Shown in pieces: positions 1 to 8,552 of a DNA stretch of 64,000 nt; the stretch's first letter is position 1; each line of letters opens with the position of its first letter. A program made the translations under genes and the position numbers. Under the pieces are notes generated by a model. The model saw only the letters and a list, made by a program, of their open reading frames with translations, was not told the origin of the DNA and ran no database searches. The stretch is from UBA8524 sp964215915 (GTDB lineage: Bacteria; Bacteroidota; Bacteroidia; UBA8524): NCBI GenBank assembly GCA_964215915.1, contig CAXPEB010000086.1, forward strand, positions 1-64,000, read 5' to 3'.

Positions 1-3
1 AAA

Positions 4-1356
4 TTAAATTGTCGTTCCCATTCCGGCCGGTGCCCGGCCCTTGATCTTCGCTCCTCCTGATAACAGCCCGTCATACTGACGCATCATCAAATGGCTCTCG
101 ATCTGTTGCAGCGTATCCAGTACCACACCAACCAGGATCAACAGCGAAGTACCTCCGTAAAACTGAGCGAACTCGTTGTTGATATTGAATACCATTGCCA
201 GGGACGGAATAATCGCCACCAAAGCAAGGAAGAAAGATCCGGGAAGGGTAATACGCGACAGAATATTGTCAATAAACTCGGCCGTTTGTTTTCCGGGTTT
301 TACTCCGGGAACAAAGCCTCCGTTTCTTTTCAGCTCTTCCGCAATCTGGTTCGGCGAATAGGTAATGGCCGTATAGAAGTAAGTGAAGAGAATGATCAGC
401 ACCGCAGTAGTCAGCGTATATGCCAGTGAGGTAGGATCCATAAAGCTCTGTATGATTCCCGCGGCCGTATCGCTTCCTTCAGGAATGAACTGGCCAATGG
501 TTCCGGGAATAAAGAGCAGTGCCTGGGCAAAGATGATCGGCATTACACCGGCAGCATTCACCTTCATAGGCAGGTAACTACGCGCTCCGCTGGTCATGCG
601 GTTGCCCACCACACGCTTCGCGTATTGCACCGGGATCTTTCGGGTACCCTGGACCAGCGCAATCACTGCCAGTATCATGGCCAGCCACGCGACTATTTCC
701 ATCAGGAAGAGTACGAGACCACCACCTGCTTCACTCAGCCTGGAGTCAAACTCAGCAAGCAGTCCGAAAGGCAGACGAGCCACAATACCCACCATGATGA
801 TGAGGGAAATTCCGTTACCCAAACCTTTATCGGTGATCCTTTCTCCGAGCCACATGGTAAACATGGTTCCAGCGATGAGGATCAGCACTGAGCTCAACAT
901 GAAGCCTACGCCGTCATTCATAATAGCTGCTCCGGATTCATTACGCAGGTTGATGATATACCCGATACCCTGCACCAGGGTAATGGCAATCGTCAGCACC
1001 CGTGTGATCTGGTTCAGCTTACGGCGTCCGTCTTCTCCTTCCTTCTGCATTTTCTGGAAAGCCGGAACGGCTACACCGAGAAGCTGCACCACGATGGAAG
1101 CGGAGATATAAGGCATGATTCCAAGTGCAAAAATGGAGGCACGGGAAAATGCACCACCTGCAAACATGTTGATTATACCGAATATACCCTGCTTACCCTG
1201 GCTTTGCAGCTCTTCCAGCAGAGTCGGATCGATACCCGGAAGTACCACGAAGGTTCCGAGACGGTAGATCAGCAACAACAGAATCGTGTTGATAATCCGT
1301 GTTCTCAGATCCTCGATCTTCCAGATATTTCTAAGGGTTTGGATCAGTTTGTTCAT
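4..1356 (-). CDS. secY: Protein translocase subunit SecY
   Basis: SecY is the channel subunit of the SecYEG translocon in the inner membrane, used for post-translational export with SecA and for insertion of membrane proteins. The 450-residue product has about ten hydrophobic segments and starts with the typical amphipathic stretch and first membrane helix (IEDLRTRIINTILLLL). The cytoplasmic loop GNGISLIIMVGIVARLP and the C-terminal QQIESHLMMRQYDG are characteristic of the family. It is the last gene of the ribosomal supercluster in this window and follows rplO with one base between them. The stop codon lies three bases from the window edge, so following genes are not visible. Confidence 0.97.
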   Translation of the reverse strand: MNKLIQTLRNIWKIEDLRTRIINTILLLLIYRLGTFVVLPGIDPTLLEELQSQGKQGIFGIINMFAGGAFSRASIFALGIMPYISASIVVQLLGVAVPAFQKMQKEGEDGRRKLNQITRVLTIAITLVQGIGYIINLRNESGAAIMNDGVGFMLSSVLILIAGTMFTMWLGERITDKGLGNGISLIIMVGIVARLPFGLLAEFDSRLSEAGGGLVLFLMEIVAWLAMILAVIALVQGTRKIPVQYAKRVVGNRMTSGARSYLPMKVNAAGVMPIIFAQALLFIPGTIGQFIPEGSDTAAGIIQSFMDPTSLAYTLTTAVLIILFTYFYTAITYSPNQIAEELKRNGGFVPGVKPGKQTAEFIDNILSRITLPGSFFLALVAIIPSLAMVFNINNEFAQFYGGTSLLILVGVVLDTLQQIESHLMMRQYDGLLSGGAKIKGRAPAGMGTTI

Positions 1357-1357
1357 C

Positions 1358-1804
1358 TCAGATGGTTTCGGCGGTTCCTCCTACTTTTTCAATGGCTTCT
1401 TTAGCCGTTTTGGTGAAAGCATGAACTTTAATATTCACTTTGGCTTTCAGCTCACCGCGTCCGAGGATTTTTACTTTATCGGACTTCTTGATGATACGGT
1501 TGGCGTGCAGGGTTTCGATATCAACGGTTTCCATTTTGTATTTGTCAACCAGCTCCTGGAGTTTGTCCAGGTTGATTCCCACATATTCCACGCGGAAAGG
1601 ATTCTTGAATCCTCCTTTGGGAACACGACGCTGAAGGGGCATCTGACCACCTTCAAATCCCATTTTGGCACTGTAGCCTGAACGGGATTGTGCACCCTTG
1701 TGTCCGCGGGTAGAAGTACCACCACGTCCTGATCCGGTACCGCGACCCACACGCTTATTTTTCTTAACAGAACCTTTGGCAGGTTTCAGATTACTCAGAT
1801 TCAT
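1358..1804 (-). CDS. rplO: 50S ribosomal protein L15
   Basis: L15 is a late assembly protein of the large subunit. The 148 residues show the usual glycine- and arginine-rich N-terminal extension (GRGTGSGRGGTSTRGHKG), which threads into 23S rRNA, followed by a globular half with VDIETLHANRII. It starts with ATG three bases downstream of the rpmD stop and is followed by secY, the conserved spc-operon order. Confidence 0.97.
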   Translation of the reverse strand: MNLSNLKPAKGSVKKNKRVGRGTGSGRGGTSTRGHKGAQSRSGYSAKMGFEGGQMPLQRRVPKGGFKNPFRVEYVGINLDKLQELVDKYKMETVDIETLHANRIIKKSDKVKILGRGELKAKVNIKVHAFTKTAKEAIEKVGGTAETI

Positions 1805-1807
1805 GAC

Positions 1808-1987
1808 TTAGCTATTTTCTACTTTAACCAGGTGATTCACTTTGTCGATCATACCAAGAATCTGCGGAGTGGCTTCATGCTCCACGGTATGATTGATCTT
1901 TTTCAAGCCCAGAGCCTCCATGGTCAGTTTCTGACGCTTCGAACGGTCGATGGTGCTCTTGATCTGTGTGATTTTTACTTTCGCCAT
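1808..1987 (-). CDS. rpmD: 50S ribosomal protein L30
   Basis: I translated this 59-residue gene by hand in the gap between rpsE and rplO. It begins MAKVKITQIKSTIDRS and ends HLVKVENS. The motif S-x-I-x-R-x-x-x-Q-x-x-T-M-E-A-L-G-L is the L30 signature and the length matches the family (about 60 residues). It is a small large-subunit protein found in many but not all bacteria. It starts six bases after the rpsE stop, inside the operon. Confidence 0.95.
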   Translation of the reverse strand: MAKVKITQIKSTIDRSKRQKLTMEALGLKKINHTVEHEATPQILGMIDKVNHLVKVENS

Positions 1988-1993
1988 CTCTCC

Positions 1994-2512
1994 TTACCCA
2001 TTAAATACTTTGTTCAACTTGGCACCACGGTGTTCGGCTACGGTATAGGCATCACGCATGCTCACCAGGGCATCGATGGTGGCTTTCACCACGTTATGCG
2101 GGTTGGAAGACCCTTTGGATTTGGCCAGTACGTCATGCACCCCGGCAGATTCCAACACCGCACGCATCGCACCACCGGCAATAACACCGGTACCGGTTGC
2201 GGCAGGCTTCAGGAATACCCGTCCTCCTCCGTATTTTCCATACTGTTCGTGAGGAACGGTTCCGTTGATGATAGGCACCTTGATTAGGTTCTTCTTCGCG
2301 TCTTCAATCCCTTTCTGGATGGCGTCGATCACCTCACCGGCTTTTCCCAATCCATAACCTACGATACCATTTCCGTCACCTACTACCACAATAGCGGAGA
2401 AGCTGAAGGTACGGCCACCTTTGGTTACTTTGGCTACCCTTTTTATTCCGACCACGCGCTCTTTCAGCTCAAGGTCACTTTGTCTTACTCTTTTTACGTT
2501 TGCAGTTGCCAT
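1994..2512 (-). CDS. rpsE: 30S ribosomal protein S5
   Basis: S5 lies where the 30S head meets the body and affects decoding accuracy and mRNA unwinding. The N-terminal dsRNA-binding-like fold contains RVAKVTKGGRTFSFSAIVVV, whose loop is the site of classical spectinomycin-resistance mutations, followed by GDGNGIVGYGLGKAGEV. The C-terminal half (VFLKPAATGTGVIAGGAMRA) has the S5 alpha/beta fold. At 172 residues it has the usual length. The TKGGR loop looks intact, so nothing suggests altered spectinomycin response. Confidence 0.97.
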   Translation of the reverse strand: MATANVKRVRQSDLELKERVVGIKRVAKVTKGGRTFSFSAIVVVGDGNGIVGYGLGKAGEVIDAIQKGIEDAKKNLIKVPIINGTVPHEQYGKYGGGRVFLKPAATGTGVIAGGAMRAVLESAGVHDVLAKSKGSSNPHNVVKATIDALVSMRDAYTVAEHRGAKLNKVFNG

Positions 2513-2521
2513 TGTACTTCC

Positions 2522-2878
2522 TTAGAAAATTAAGCCTCCTTCACGAGCTCCATCTGCCAGGCTTTTTACACGCCCATGGTACAGATACCCATTACGGTCA
2601 AATACTACTTTAGTGATACCGGCAGCAGTTGCTTTTGCCGCGAGCTCCTGGCCCACTTTAAAGCTTTTGTCCACCTTATTGCTCTCCGCCTTCTCGATTG
2701 CATCGATACGGCTATTGGCAGCTACCAGCGTTTTACCGGCTACATCATCGATGAGCTGGGCATAGATCTGCTTGTTGCTGCGGAACACACTCAGACGCGG
2801 GCACTCGGCCGTTCCGGAAATCTTTCCGCGAACACGTCTTTTGATCTTATTTCTTTTGAATGTTTTGTTACGAATCAT
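2522..2878 (-). CDS. rplR: 50S ribosomal protein L18
   Basis: L18 binds 5S rRNA together with L5 and attaches it to the central protuberance. The 118-residue protein has the basic N-terminus (KTFKRNKIKRRVRGKISG), the core PRLSVFRSNKQIYAQLIDD, and the C-terminal VVFDRNGYLYHGRVKSLADGAREGG characteristic of bacterial L18. It lies between rplF and rpsE with gaps of under ten bases, so it is co-transcribed. Confidence 0.97.
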   Translation of the reverse strand: MIRNKTFKRNKIKRRVRGKISGTAECPRLSVFRSNKQIYAQLIDDVAGKTLVAANSRIDAIEKAESNKVDKSFKVGQELAAKATAAGITKVVFDRNGYLYHGRVKSLADGAREGGLIF

Positions 2879-2885
2879 GGCTCAA

Positions 2886-3443
2886 TTATTTTTTACCAGC
2901 AGCTTTACCGGCTTTTCTACGGATAACTTCGCCCACAAAGCGGATACCTTTTCCTTTGTAAGGCTCAGGTTTACGCAAGGAACGAATCTTTGCGGCCACC
3001 TGACCGATAAGCTGTTTATCGATACTTTCCAATGTAATGAGGGGGTTCTTTCCTTTCACGGTTTCCGTGGTAATGGATACCTCTTTGGGAATTTCCATCA
3101 GGATACCATGTGAGAAACCGAGGCTAAGATCAAGGATCTGACCCTGGTTGGAGGCTTTAAAACCTACCCCTACCAACTCCTGCTGCAGCTTGTATCCTTC
3201 GCTTACGCCAACAACCATGTTGTTGATCAAAGCACGGAACAGGCCGTGAATAGCTTTATGACGCTTCTGTTCAGTGGGGCGTTCAACCACAATCTGGTTG
3301 TCCTCCACTTTTACGGTAAGCTCACTGTCAACCTTACGGCTCAGGCTTCCTTTCGGTCCTTTTACCGTAATGACGTTATTTCCGTCAATGCTCACTTCTA
3401 CCCCGCTGGGGATATTAATCGGTGCTTTTCCTACTCTTGACAT
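2886..3443 (-). CDS. rplF: 50S ribosomal protein L6
   Basis: L6 lies near the base of the L7/L12 stalk and the sarcin-ricin loop, where elongation factors bind. It has two repeated alpha/beta domains: the first starts MSRVGKAPINIPSGVEV, and the second carries the signature PEPYKGKGIRFVGEVIRRK close to the C-terminus. The length of 185 residues is normal. It sits 18 bases downstream of rpsH in the standard spc order. Confidence 0.97.
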   Translation of the reverse strand: MSRVGKAPINIPSGVEVSIDGNNVITVKGPKGSLSRKVDSELTVKVEDNQIVVERPTEQKRHKAIHGLFRALINNMVVGVSEGYKLQQELVGVGFKASNQGQILDLSLGFSHGILMEIPKEVSITTETVKGKNPLITLESIDKQLIGQVAAKIRSLRKPEPYKGKGIRFVGEVIRRKAGKAAGKK

Positions 3444-3461
3444 TTTTCCTGCACTTTAAGA

Positions 3462-3860
3462 TTAATACACATAACACAATACTTCCCCGCCAACATTTTG
3501 CTGACGCGCTTCCTTGTCGGTCATCACTCCTTTTGAAGTGGAGACGATGGCGATACCCAGGCCATTGATTACCCGGGGCATAGTGCCTGCGCTGCTGTAT
3601 TGACGGAGACCCGGACGGGATACCCTCTTCAGTGAACGGATGGCCGGGATACGGCTAACCGGATGGTATTTCAGGGCAATTTTGATAACGCCCTGCGGAC
3701 CGGCATTGTCGTCGAATTTATAGCTATGGATATAGCCTTTTTCAAAAAGTACCTTAGTCATGGCTTTCTTGATATTGGAAGCCGGTACTTCTACAATGCG
3801 ATGATTTGCTTTGATCGCGTTTCTCAGTCGGGTGAGAAAATCTGATATTGGATCAGTCAT
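3462..3860 (-). CDS. rpsH: 30S ribosomal protein S8
   Basis: S8 is a primary binder of the 16S rRNA central domain; in E. coli it also represses the spc operon by binding its mRNA. The 132 residues begin MTDPISDFLTRLRNA, and the C-terminal signature STSKGVMTDKEARQQNVGGE shows the usual RNA-binding loop. The conserved variant GTMPRVINGLGIAIVSTSKG is present. A 46-base gap separates it from rpsN, the longest gap in this part of the operon. I see no obvious S8 rRNA mimic there. Confidence 0.97.
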   Translation of the reverse strand: MTDPISDFLTRLRNAIKANHRIVEVPASNIKKAMTKVLFEKGYIHSYKFDDNAGPQGVIKIALKYHPVSRIPAIRSLKRVSRPGLRQYSSAGTMPRVINGLGIAIVSTSKGVMTDKEARQQNVGGEVLCYVY

Positions 3861-3906
3861 TTGTTTTTTCTTCTTTTTTTAAACTGTCAAATCGATATCC
3901 AAATGA

Positions 3907-4176
3907 TTACCAGCTGGACTTGGTAACCCCTGGGATTTTTCCGTCGGAAGCCATCTGGCGGAACATATTCCGGCAGATACCGAACTGACGCATATATCCA
4001 CGGGGACGTCCAGTGATTTTACATCTGTTTCTTAATCTTACGGGAGAAGCGTTGCGGGGAAGCTTCTGCAGACCGTCATAGTCTCCTTCCGCTTTCAGCT
4101 TCGCTCTTTTTTCAGCGTAACGGGCTACCATTACCTCTCTTTTACGCTGCCGTGCTTTCATTGATTCTTTAGCCAT
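3907..4176 (-). CDS. rpsN: 30S ribosomal protein S14, zinc-free form
   Basis: S14 helps assemble the 30S head near the A site. This is the long, zinc-independent form: 89 residues with the conserved LPRNASPVRLRNRC and GRPRGYMRQFGICRNMFRQ, but without the CxxC pairs of the 61-residue zinc-binding form. It lies between rplE and rpsH with only five bases to rplE. A zinc-free S14 fits with the ribosome not being the main zinc sink here. Confidence 0.96.
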   Translation of the reverse strand: MAKESMKARQRKREVMVARYAEKRAKLKAEGDYDGLQKLPRNASPVRLRNRCKITGRPRGYMRQFGICRNMFRQMASDGKIPGVTKSSW

Positions 4177-4181
4177 GTTGC

Positions 4182-4736
4182 TTATTTATCGTTGTTTTGA
4201 AACGGCATTCCGAACAGGCGCAACAGCTCCAGGCACTCCACGTCGTTTTTGGCCGTGGTCACAAAGGTGATGTCCATTCCGCTGATGCGGTTTACTTTGT
4301 CAATGTTGATTTCCGGGAAGATGATCTGCTCGGTCACACCCATGGTGTAATTACCGCGACCATCGAAGCCTTTCACTTTCAGCCCCTGGAAGTCGCGTAC
4401 ACGCGGCAGTGAGGTTGAGATCAGGCGATCCAGGAATTCATACATTTTCTCATCACGCAGGGTAACGCGGGCACCGATCGGCATTTGCTCACGCAACTTA
4501 AAGTTGGAGATCGCGAGACGCGCTTTTGTCGGAACTGCTTTCTGACCTGCGATGAGGCTCATTTCGGCTACGGCATTGTCTACCAGTTTTTTGTCGGCAG
4601 TGGCAGCACCTACACCCTGATTCAGACAAATCTTCGTCAGTTTGGGTACTTCCATAATGTTCTTGTAACCGAACTTGTCCATCATTGCTTTTTTGATGGA
4701 CTCGTCATATTGCTCTTTTAACCTGGGCTTAATCAT
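4182..4736 (-). CDS. rplE: 50S ribosomal protein L5
   Basis: L5 anchors 5S rRNA in the central protuberance and contacts P-site tRNA and S13 across the subunit interface. The 184-residue product contains the family features VPKLTKICLNQGVG near residue 30 and GNYTMGVTEQIIFPEI in the C-terminal part. Its ATG shares one base with the rplX stop codon (TAATG), which suggests translational coupling of the two genes. Confidence 0.97.
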   Translation of the reverse strand: MIKPRLKEQYDESIKKAMMDKFGYKNIMEVPKLTKICLNQGVGAATADKKLVDNAVAEMSLIAGQKAVPTKARLAISNFKLREQMPIGARVTLRDEKMYEFLDRLISTSLPRVRDFQGLKVKGFDGRGNYTMGVTEQIIFPEINIDKVNRISGMDITFVTTAKNDVECLELLRLFGMPFQNNDK

Positions 4737-5047
4737 TACTTAATCACCTCCCCTGATTTTTTAGAAACACGTACCGACTTACCGTCTTTTTCCTCACGAT
4801 TGATACGGGTAGGATTTCCTTTTCCGTCGATCACCATCAGGTTAGAAATATGGATCGGGGCTTCTTTTTCAATTATTCCACCATTCGGGTTCTGGGCATT
4901 CGGCTTAGTATGCCGTTTAACCAGGTTGAGCCCTTCTACTTTGGCTCTGTTACTCTTTGGATCTACGGACAGGACACGTCCTTCGCGGCCTCTGAATTCG
5001 CCGGCAATGACCTTGACCTTATCGTCCTTTTTAATATGCAGTTTCAC
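4736..5047 (-). CDS. rplX: 50S ribosomal protein L24, GTG start
   Basis: L24 is an assembly-initiating protein that binds the 5' end of 23S rRNA. It has the KOW motif near the N-terminus (DDKVKVIAGEFRGREGRVLSVD) and the GLNLVKRHTKPN segment; at 103 residues it is typical. The start is GTG: an in-frame TAA lies eight codons upstream with no ATG between, and an AGGA sequence sits about 10 bases before the GTG. It overlaps rplE by one base. Confidence 0.96.
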   Translation of the reverse strand: MKLHIKKDDKVKVIAGEFRGREGRVLSVDPKSNRAKVEGLNLVKRHTKPNAQNPNGGIIEKEAPIHISNLMVIDGKGNPTRINREEKDGKSVRVSKKSGEVIK

Positions 5048-5074
5048 CTGTCGTTTCCTTTTATGCGTTTAACC

Positions 5075-5443
5075 TTACAATACTTCCGGAGCCAGCGACA
5101 CGATCTTCATGAATTGTCTTTCACGCAACTCACGGGCAACCGGTCCGAAAATCCGGGTAGCGCGTGGCTCATCGCTAGCGTTCAACAGAACGCAGGAATT
5201 GTCGTCGAAACGGATATAGGATCCGTCAGCTCTTCTCACTTCCTTTTTGGTGCGAACCACCACGGCTTTTGTTACCGTTCCTTTTTTCATACCTCCAGAG
5301 GGGATGGCTTCCTTAACGGTCACCACGATCTTATCGCCCAATGAAGCGTAGCGACGACCGGATCCTCCCAGGACACGAATACACAGCACTTCTTTCGCTC
5401 CGCTGTTGTCTGCCACTTTCAGTCTTGATTCCTGCTGTACCAT
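5075..5443 (-). CDS. rplN: 50S ribosomal protein L14
   Basis: L14 forms part of intersubunit bridge B8 and is the docking site of the silencing factor RsfS. The 122 residues match the conserved family length. Visible signatures are MVQQESRLKVADNSGAKEV at the N-terminus, the central RRADGSYIRFDDNSCVLLN, and the C-terminal IFGPVARELRERQFMKIVSLAPEVL. First gene of the classical spc group, here continuous with the S10 group. Confidence 0.98.
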   Translation of the reverse strand: MVQQESRLKVADNSGAKEVLCIRVLGGSGRRYASLGDKIVVTVKEAIPSGGMKKGTVTKAVVVRTKKEVRRADGSYIRFDDNSCVLLNASDEPRATRIFGPVARELRERQFMKIVSLAPEVL

Positions 5444-5452
5444 TGCTCTGCC

Positions 5453-5707
5453 TTACTTAGCTCTTTCGATAATTTCAACCAGTCTCCAGCGCTTGGACTT
5501 ACTCAGCGGACGGGTCTCCATCAGACGAACGGTATCGTTGATGTTGCATTCGTTCTTCTCGTCATGAGCATAGAACCTGGAGGTTTTCTTGATAAACTTC
5601 GGATATTTAGGGTGCTTCATCTTACGCACCACGGTTACCACGATGGATTTGTCCATCTTGTTGCTGACAACCTTTCCGATTATTTCTTTTCTTGCACTTC
5701 TTTCCAT
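5453..5707 (-). CDS. rpsQ: 30S ribosomal protein S17
   Basis: S17 is an OB-fold primary 16S rRNA-binding protein of the 30S body. I choose the ATG at 5707 (MERSARKEIIGKVVSNK, 84 residues), which gives the usual length. A longer frame from a GTG at 5719 would add only four residues. The signature KTSRFYAHDEKNECNINDTV holds the conserved loop. It is 13 bases from rpmC. Confidence 0.95.
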   Translation of the reverse strand: MERSARKEIIGKVVSNKMDKSIVVTVVRKMKHPKYPKFIKKTSRFYAHDEKNECNINDTVRLMETRPLSKSKRWRLVEIIERAK

Positions 5708-5720
5708 TGTTGCGGTCACT

Positions 5721-5915
5721 TTATTGGGCCTTCTTCCTCGCGTTCAATTCCGTGAGGTAACGTGCGATCAGTCTTTTAGACGTCTTCAACTTGTTCGGAT
5801 TCTCCAGGGGAGATACCGCATGGTTGAATTTCATTTTCGTATAGAGCGCTTTTTCTTCGCGGAGCTTTTCTACGATTTCCTCAGTGGTCAAGCCTTTAAT
5901 TTCCTCGAATCGCAT
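5721..5915 (-). CDS. rpmC: 50S ribosomal protein L29
   Basis: L29 is a two-helix protein beside the peptide exit tunnel, next to L23, where trigger factor and SRP dock. The 64-residue product has the expected helical content (LTTEEIVEKLREEKALYTKMKF) and the conserved NPNKLKTSKRLIARYLTELNAR second helix. It lies four bases downstream of rplP in the S10 order. Confidence 0.95.
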   Translation of the reverse strand: MRFEEIKGLTTEEIVEKLREEKALYTKMKFNHAVSPLENPNKLKTSKRLIARYLTELNARKKAQ

Positions 5916-5919
5916 AATC

Positions 5920-6342
5920 TTATTCTTCTACGTAATCGTGTTTCACAATAAATTTGGTTGCCACCGGAAGCTTTTGAGCAGCCAGACGAAGAGCCTCACG
6001 GGCCACTTCCAAAGGCACACCTTCAGCCTCAAACATGATGGTTCCGGGTTTTACACTGGCTACCCAGTATTCCGGAGAACCTTTACCCTTACCCATCCTT
6101 ACCTCAAGAGGCTTTTTGGTAATGGGTTTGTCCGGAAAGATCCGGATCCACACCTTACCTTCACGCTTCATGTAACGGGTAAGTGCGATACGGGCCGCCT
6201 CAATCTGGCGGGAGGTGATGAAGCTGGGCTCGAGGGATTTCAACCCGAATGTACCGAAGTTGATCTCGTGGCCACGGGAAGCAATACCTTTGATTCTACC
6301 CTTTTGCTGCTTCCTGAATTTCGTTCTTCTTGGCTGTAACAT
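5920..6342 (-). CDS. rplP: 50S ribosomal protein L16
   Basis: L16 organises the A-site tRNA pocket of the large subunit. The 140 residues begin MLQPRRTKFRKQQKGRIKG, a near-invariant bacterial N-terminus. VRMGKGKGSPEYWVASVKPG holds the arginine that is hydroxylated by YcfD-type enzymes in some bacteria. It is located between rpsC and rpmC with short gaps. Confidence 0.98.
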   Translation of the reverse strand: MLQPRRTKFRKQQKGRIKGIASRGHEINFGTFGLKSLEPSFITSRQIEAARIALTRYMKREGKVWIRIFPDKPITKKPLEVRMGKGKGSPEYWVASVKPGTIMFEAEGVPLEVAREALRLAAQKLPVATKFIVKHDYVEE

Positions 6343-6352
6343 CGCTCAAAAA

Positions 6353-7084
6353 TTATTTATCGTTTCTTCTCCTTCTTCTTCTCTTATCGTTGGCTGCACC
6401 GCCACCTCCGCGTGGACCTTTTTCGTCACGGGCTCCGAAATTCGGAGACAGGTCGCGTTTGCCGTATACTTCACCTTTGCAGATCCATACCTTCACCCCG
6501 ATTTTACCGTAAACGGTGAGGGCTTCCACAATGGCATAATCAATATCGGAACGCAGTGTGTGCAGCGGAGTTCTTCCTTCCTTATAGGTCTCGGAACGCG
6601 CCATATCAGAACCGTTCAAACGACCGGAAATGATCACTTTGATACCGGATGCTCCCATACGCATGGTAGAGGCAATGGCACTCTTAATAGCACGCTTGTA
6701 GGAAACACGAGCCTCAAGCTGGTTAGCGATAGACTCACCTACCAGGCGGGCATCCAGTTCCGGGCGTTTGATCTCGAAGATGTTGATCTGAACCTCTTTC
6801 TTGGTGAGTTTCTTGATCTCTTCTTTGATCTTATCCACTTCGGAACCTTGCTTACCGATAACAATACCGGGACGTGAAGTGTGGACGGTGATGATGATCC
6901 GTTTCAGGGTACGTTCGATCACAATGCGTGAAATACCCCCTTTCGGGATACGTGCATTGATGTACCTTCTGATCTTATCATCCTCCACCAGTTTTTCAGC
7001 GAAGTTTTTACCGCCATACCAGTTGGAATCCCATCCTCTGATGATACCAAGCCTTAAGCCAATCGGATTTACTTTCTGTCCCAT
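6353..7084 (-). CDS. rpsC: 30S ribosomal protein S3
   Basis: S3 lines the mRNA entry channel and contributes to ribosomal helicase activity. The N-terminal MGQKVNPIGLRLGIIRGWDS and the KH domain with its GxxG loop (PGIVIGKQGSEVD, about residues 77-90) are clear, followed by the C-terminal domain with MGASGIKVIISGRLNGSDMA. The 243 residues end in a glycine- and arginine-rich tail (GGGGAANDKRRRRRRNDK) that is longer than in E. coli and similar to tails in related Bacteroidota. Confidence 0.97.
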   Translation of the reverse strand: MGQKVNPIGLRLGIIRGWDSNWYGGKNFAEKLVEDDKIRRYINARIPKGGISRIVIERTLKRIIITVHTSRPGIVIGKQGSEVDKIKEEIKKLTKKEVQINIFEIKRPELDARLVGESIANQLEARVSYKRAIKSAIASTMRMGASGIKVIISGRLNGSDMARSETYKEGRTPLHTLRSDIDYAIVEALTVYGKIGVKVWICKGEVYGKRDLSPNFGARDEKGPRGGGGAANDKRRRRRRNDK

Positions 7085-7085
7085 A

Positions 7086-7448
7086 TTATTCGTTATCTGC
7101 AGCTTGTTTGCTATCTACTATAATGGTCATATGATTGGATCTTTTACGGATCCTGTAGGCCCTTCCCTGAGGTGCCGGGCTGATACGTTTCAGCATTCTG
7201 CCCCCGTCCACAAAAACGGTTTTAACGTACAGCTCATTCTCCTCGGCGCGCTGGCCTTCGTTCTTCTGCTCCCAGTTGGCAATGGCAGAACGGAGGAGTT
7301 TCTCCACCAGTGTGGCATACATCGCTTTCTGATTGAATTTCAGAAGGCTCATCGCCACATCCACACGCTTTCCGCGGATCTGATCAGCCACCAGCCTCAT
7401 TTTTCGCGGTGACAAAGGGCAATTTCTCAGTTTAGCTACTGCTTCCAT
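7086..7448 (-). CDS. rplV: 50S ribosomal protein L22
   Basis: L22 sends a beta-hairpin into the polypeptide exit tunnel, a site of macrolide-resistance mutations. The family pattern is visible as LSPRKMRLVADQIRGKRV near the N-terminus and GRMLKRISPAPQGRAYRIRK at the hairpin and C-terminal strand. The 120-residue length is normal. The rpsC ATG follows one base after its stop. Confidence 0.97.
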   Translation of the reverse strand: MEAVAKLRNCPLSPRKMRLVADQIRGKRVDVAMSLLKFNQKAMYATLVEKLLRSAIANWEQKNEGQRAEENELYVKTVFVDGGRMLKRISPAPQGRAYRIRKRSNHMTIIVDSKQAADNE

Positions 7449-7458
7449 TTCTTACTTT

Positions 7459-7719
7459 TTACTTGGTCGGGTGAGATTTAAACGTTCTTGTAGGAGCGAA
7501 CTCGCCCAACTTATGGCCCACCATGTTTTCTGTTACGTACACCGGGATGAACTTGTTTCCGTTGTGCACAGCGAAGGTGTGTCCGACAAAATCCGGAGAG
7601 ATCATGGAGCGACGGCTCCACGTCTTGATTACGGATTTTTTTCCGCCTTCGTTCATCGCTGCGACCTTTTTCTCAAGCTTCAGGTCGATATACGGGCCTT
7701 TCTTTAATGATCTTGCCAT
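7459..7719 (-). CDS. rpsS: 30S ribosomal protein S19
   Basis: S19 works with S13 in the 30S head and contacts tRNA and the 50S subunit. The 86-residue protein starts MARSLKKGPYIDLKLEKKV. It contains the signature KTWSRRSMISPDFVGHTFAVHNG and ends GEFAPTRTFKSHPTK. It lies three bases downstream of rplB, the universal order. Confidence 0.98.
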   Translation of the reverse strand: MARSLKKGPYIDLKLEKKVAAMNEGGKKSVIKTWSRRSMISPDFVGHTFAVHNGNKFIPVYVTENMVGHKLGEFAPTRTFKSHPTK

Positions 7720-7722
7720 ACC

Positions 7723-8547
7723 TTATTTTTTCCTTCTTACCAGGATATACTTGTTAGAGGCTTTTTTCTTCTCACGGGTCTTGAAGCCTTTTGCAAGAAC
7801 ACCGGTACGTGAACGCGGGTGACCTCCGCTGGAGCGTCCTTCACCACCACCCATCGGGTGATCAACAGGGTTCATAGATACACCACGGTTACGCGGACGT
7901 CTTCCCTGCCAACGCTTACGGCCGGCTTTACCCGAAACTTCCAGGTTATGCTCGGAGTTAGATACCTGACCCATTGTAGCCATACAAGTGGCCAGGATCA
8001 TCCGGGTTTCCCCTGAAGGCATCTTGATTACGGCAAATTTCCCGTCGCGGTTAAGCAGTTGCGCATAGCTTCCTGCCGAACGGCAAATCTTCGCTCCCTG
8101 TCCGGGATTCAGTTCGATATTATGAACCTCAGAACCCAAAGGAATCTCAGACAAAGCCATTGCATTGCCTACTTCCGGTGTAGCTCCGGGACCGCTTACG
8201 AGGGTAGCACCTACTTCCAGTCCTTTCGGAGCTATGATGTAGCGTTTCTCTCCGTCTGCATAATAGAGCAGTGCGATAAACGCGGTACGGTTCGGATCGT
8301 ATTCGATCGATTTAACCGTAGCCGGTACACCGGACTTGTTACGTTTGAAATCGATCAAACGGTATTGCTTCTTGTGACCTCCTCCGAGGTAACGCATGGT
8401 CATCTTACCGGAGTTGTTCCGCCCACCGCTTTTCTTCTTTGCCGCAAGCAAGCTTTTCTCCGGAGTGGATGTGGTAATCTCCGCAAAGGTGTTGGCCACT
8501 TTGAAGCGGGTACCCGGAGTAATCGGTCTTAATCTCTTTACTGCCAT
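7723..8547 (-). CDS. rplB: 50S ribosomal protein L2
   Basis: L2 supports subunit association and the peptidyl-transferase centre. The 274 residues contain the strongly conserved C-terminal segment NPVDHPMGGGEGRSSGG, with the histidine linked to peptidyl-transferase function, and the OB/SH3-like core with YDPNRTAFIALLYYADGEKR. The C-terminal lysine-rich tail (KTREKKKASNKYILVRRKK) contacts rRNA. The gene sits between rplW and rpsS. Confidence 0.98.
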   Translation of the reverse strand: MAVKRLRPITPGTRFKVANTFAEITTSTPEKSLLAAKKKSGGRNNSGKMTMRYLGGGHKKQYRLIDFKRNKSGVPATVKSIEYDPNRTAFIALLYYADGEKRYIIAPKGLEVGATLVSGPGATPEVGNAMALSEIPLGSEVHNIELNPGQGAKICRSAGSYAQLLNRDGKFAVIKMPSGETRMILATCMATMGQVSNSEHNLEVSGKAGRKRWQGRRPRNRGVSMNPVDHPMGGGEGRSSGGHPRSRTGVLAKGFKTREKKKASNKYILVRRKK

Positions 8548-8552
8548 CTCAC

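Noticed and set aside
596..1111. Long plus-strand frame opposite secY (171 codons)
   Set aside because: It is antisense to a clear secY with all conserved motifs and shows no family similarity. The same holds for other frames opposite ribosomal genes.
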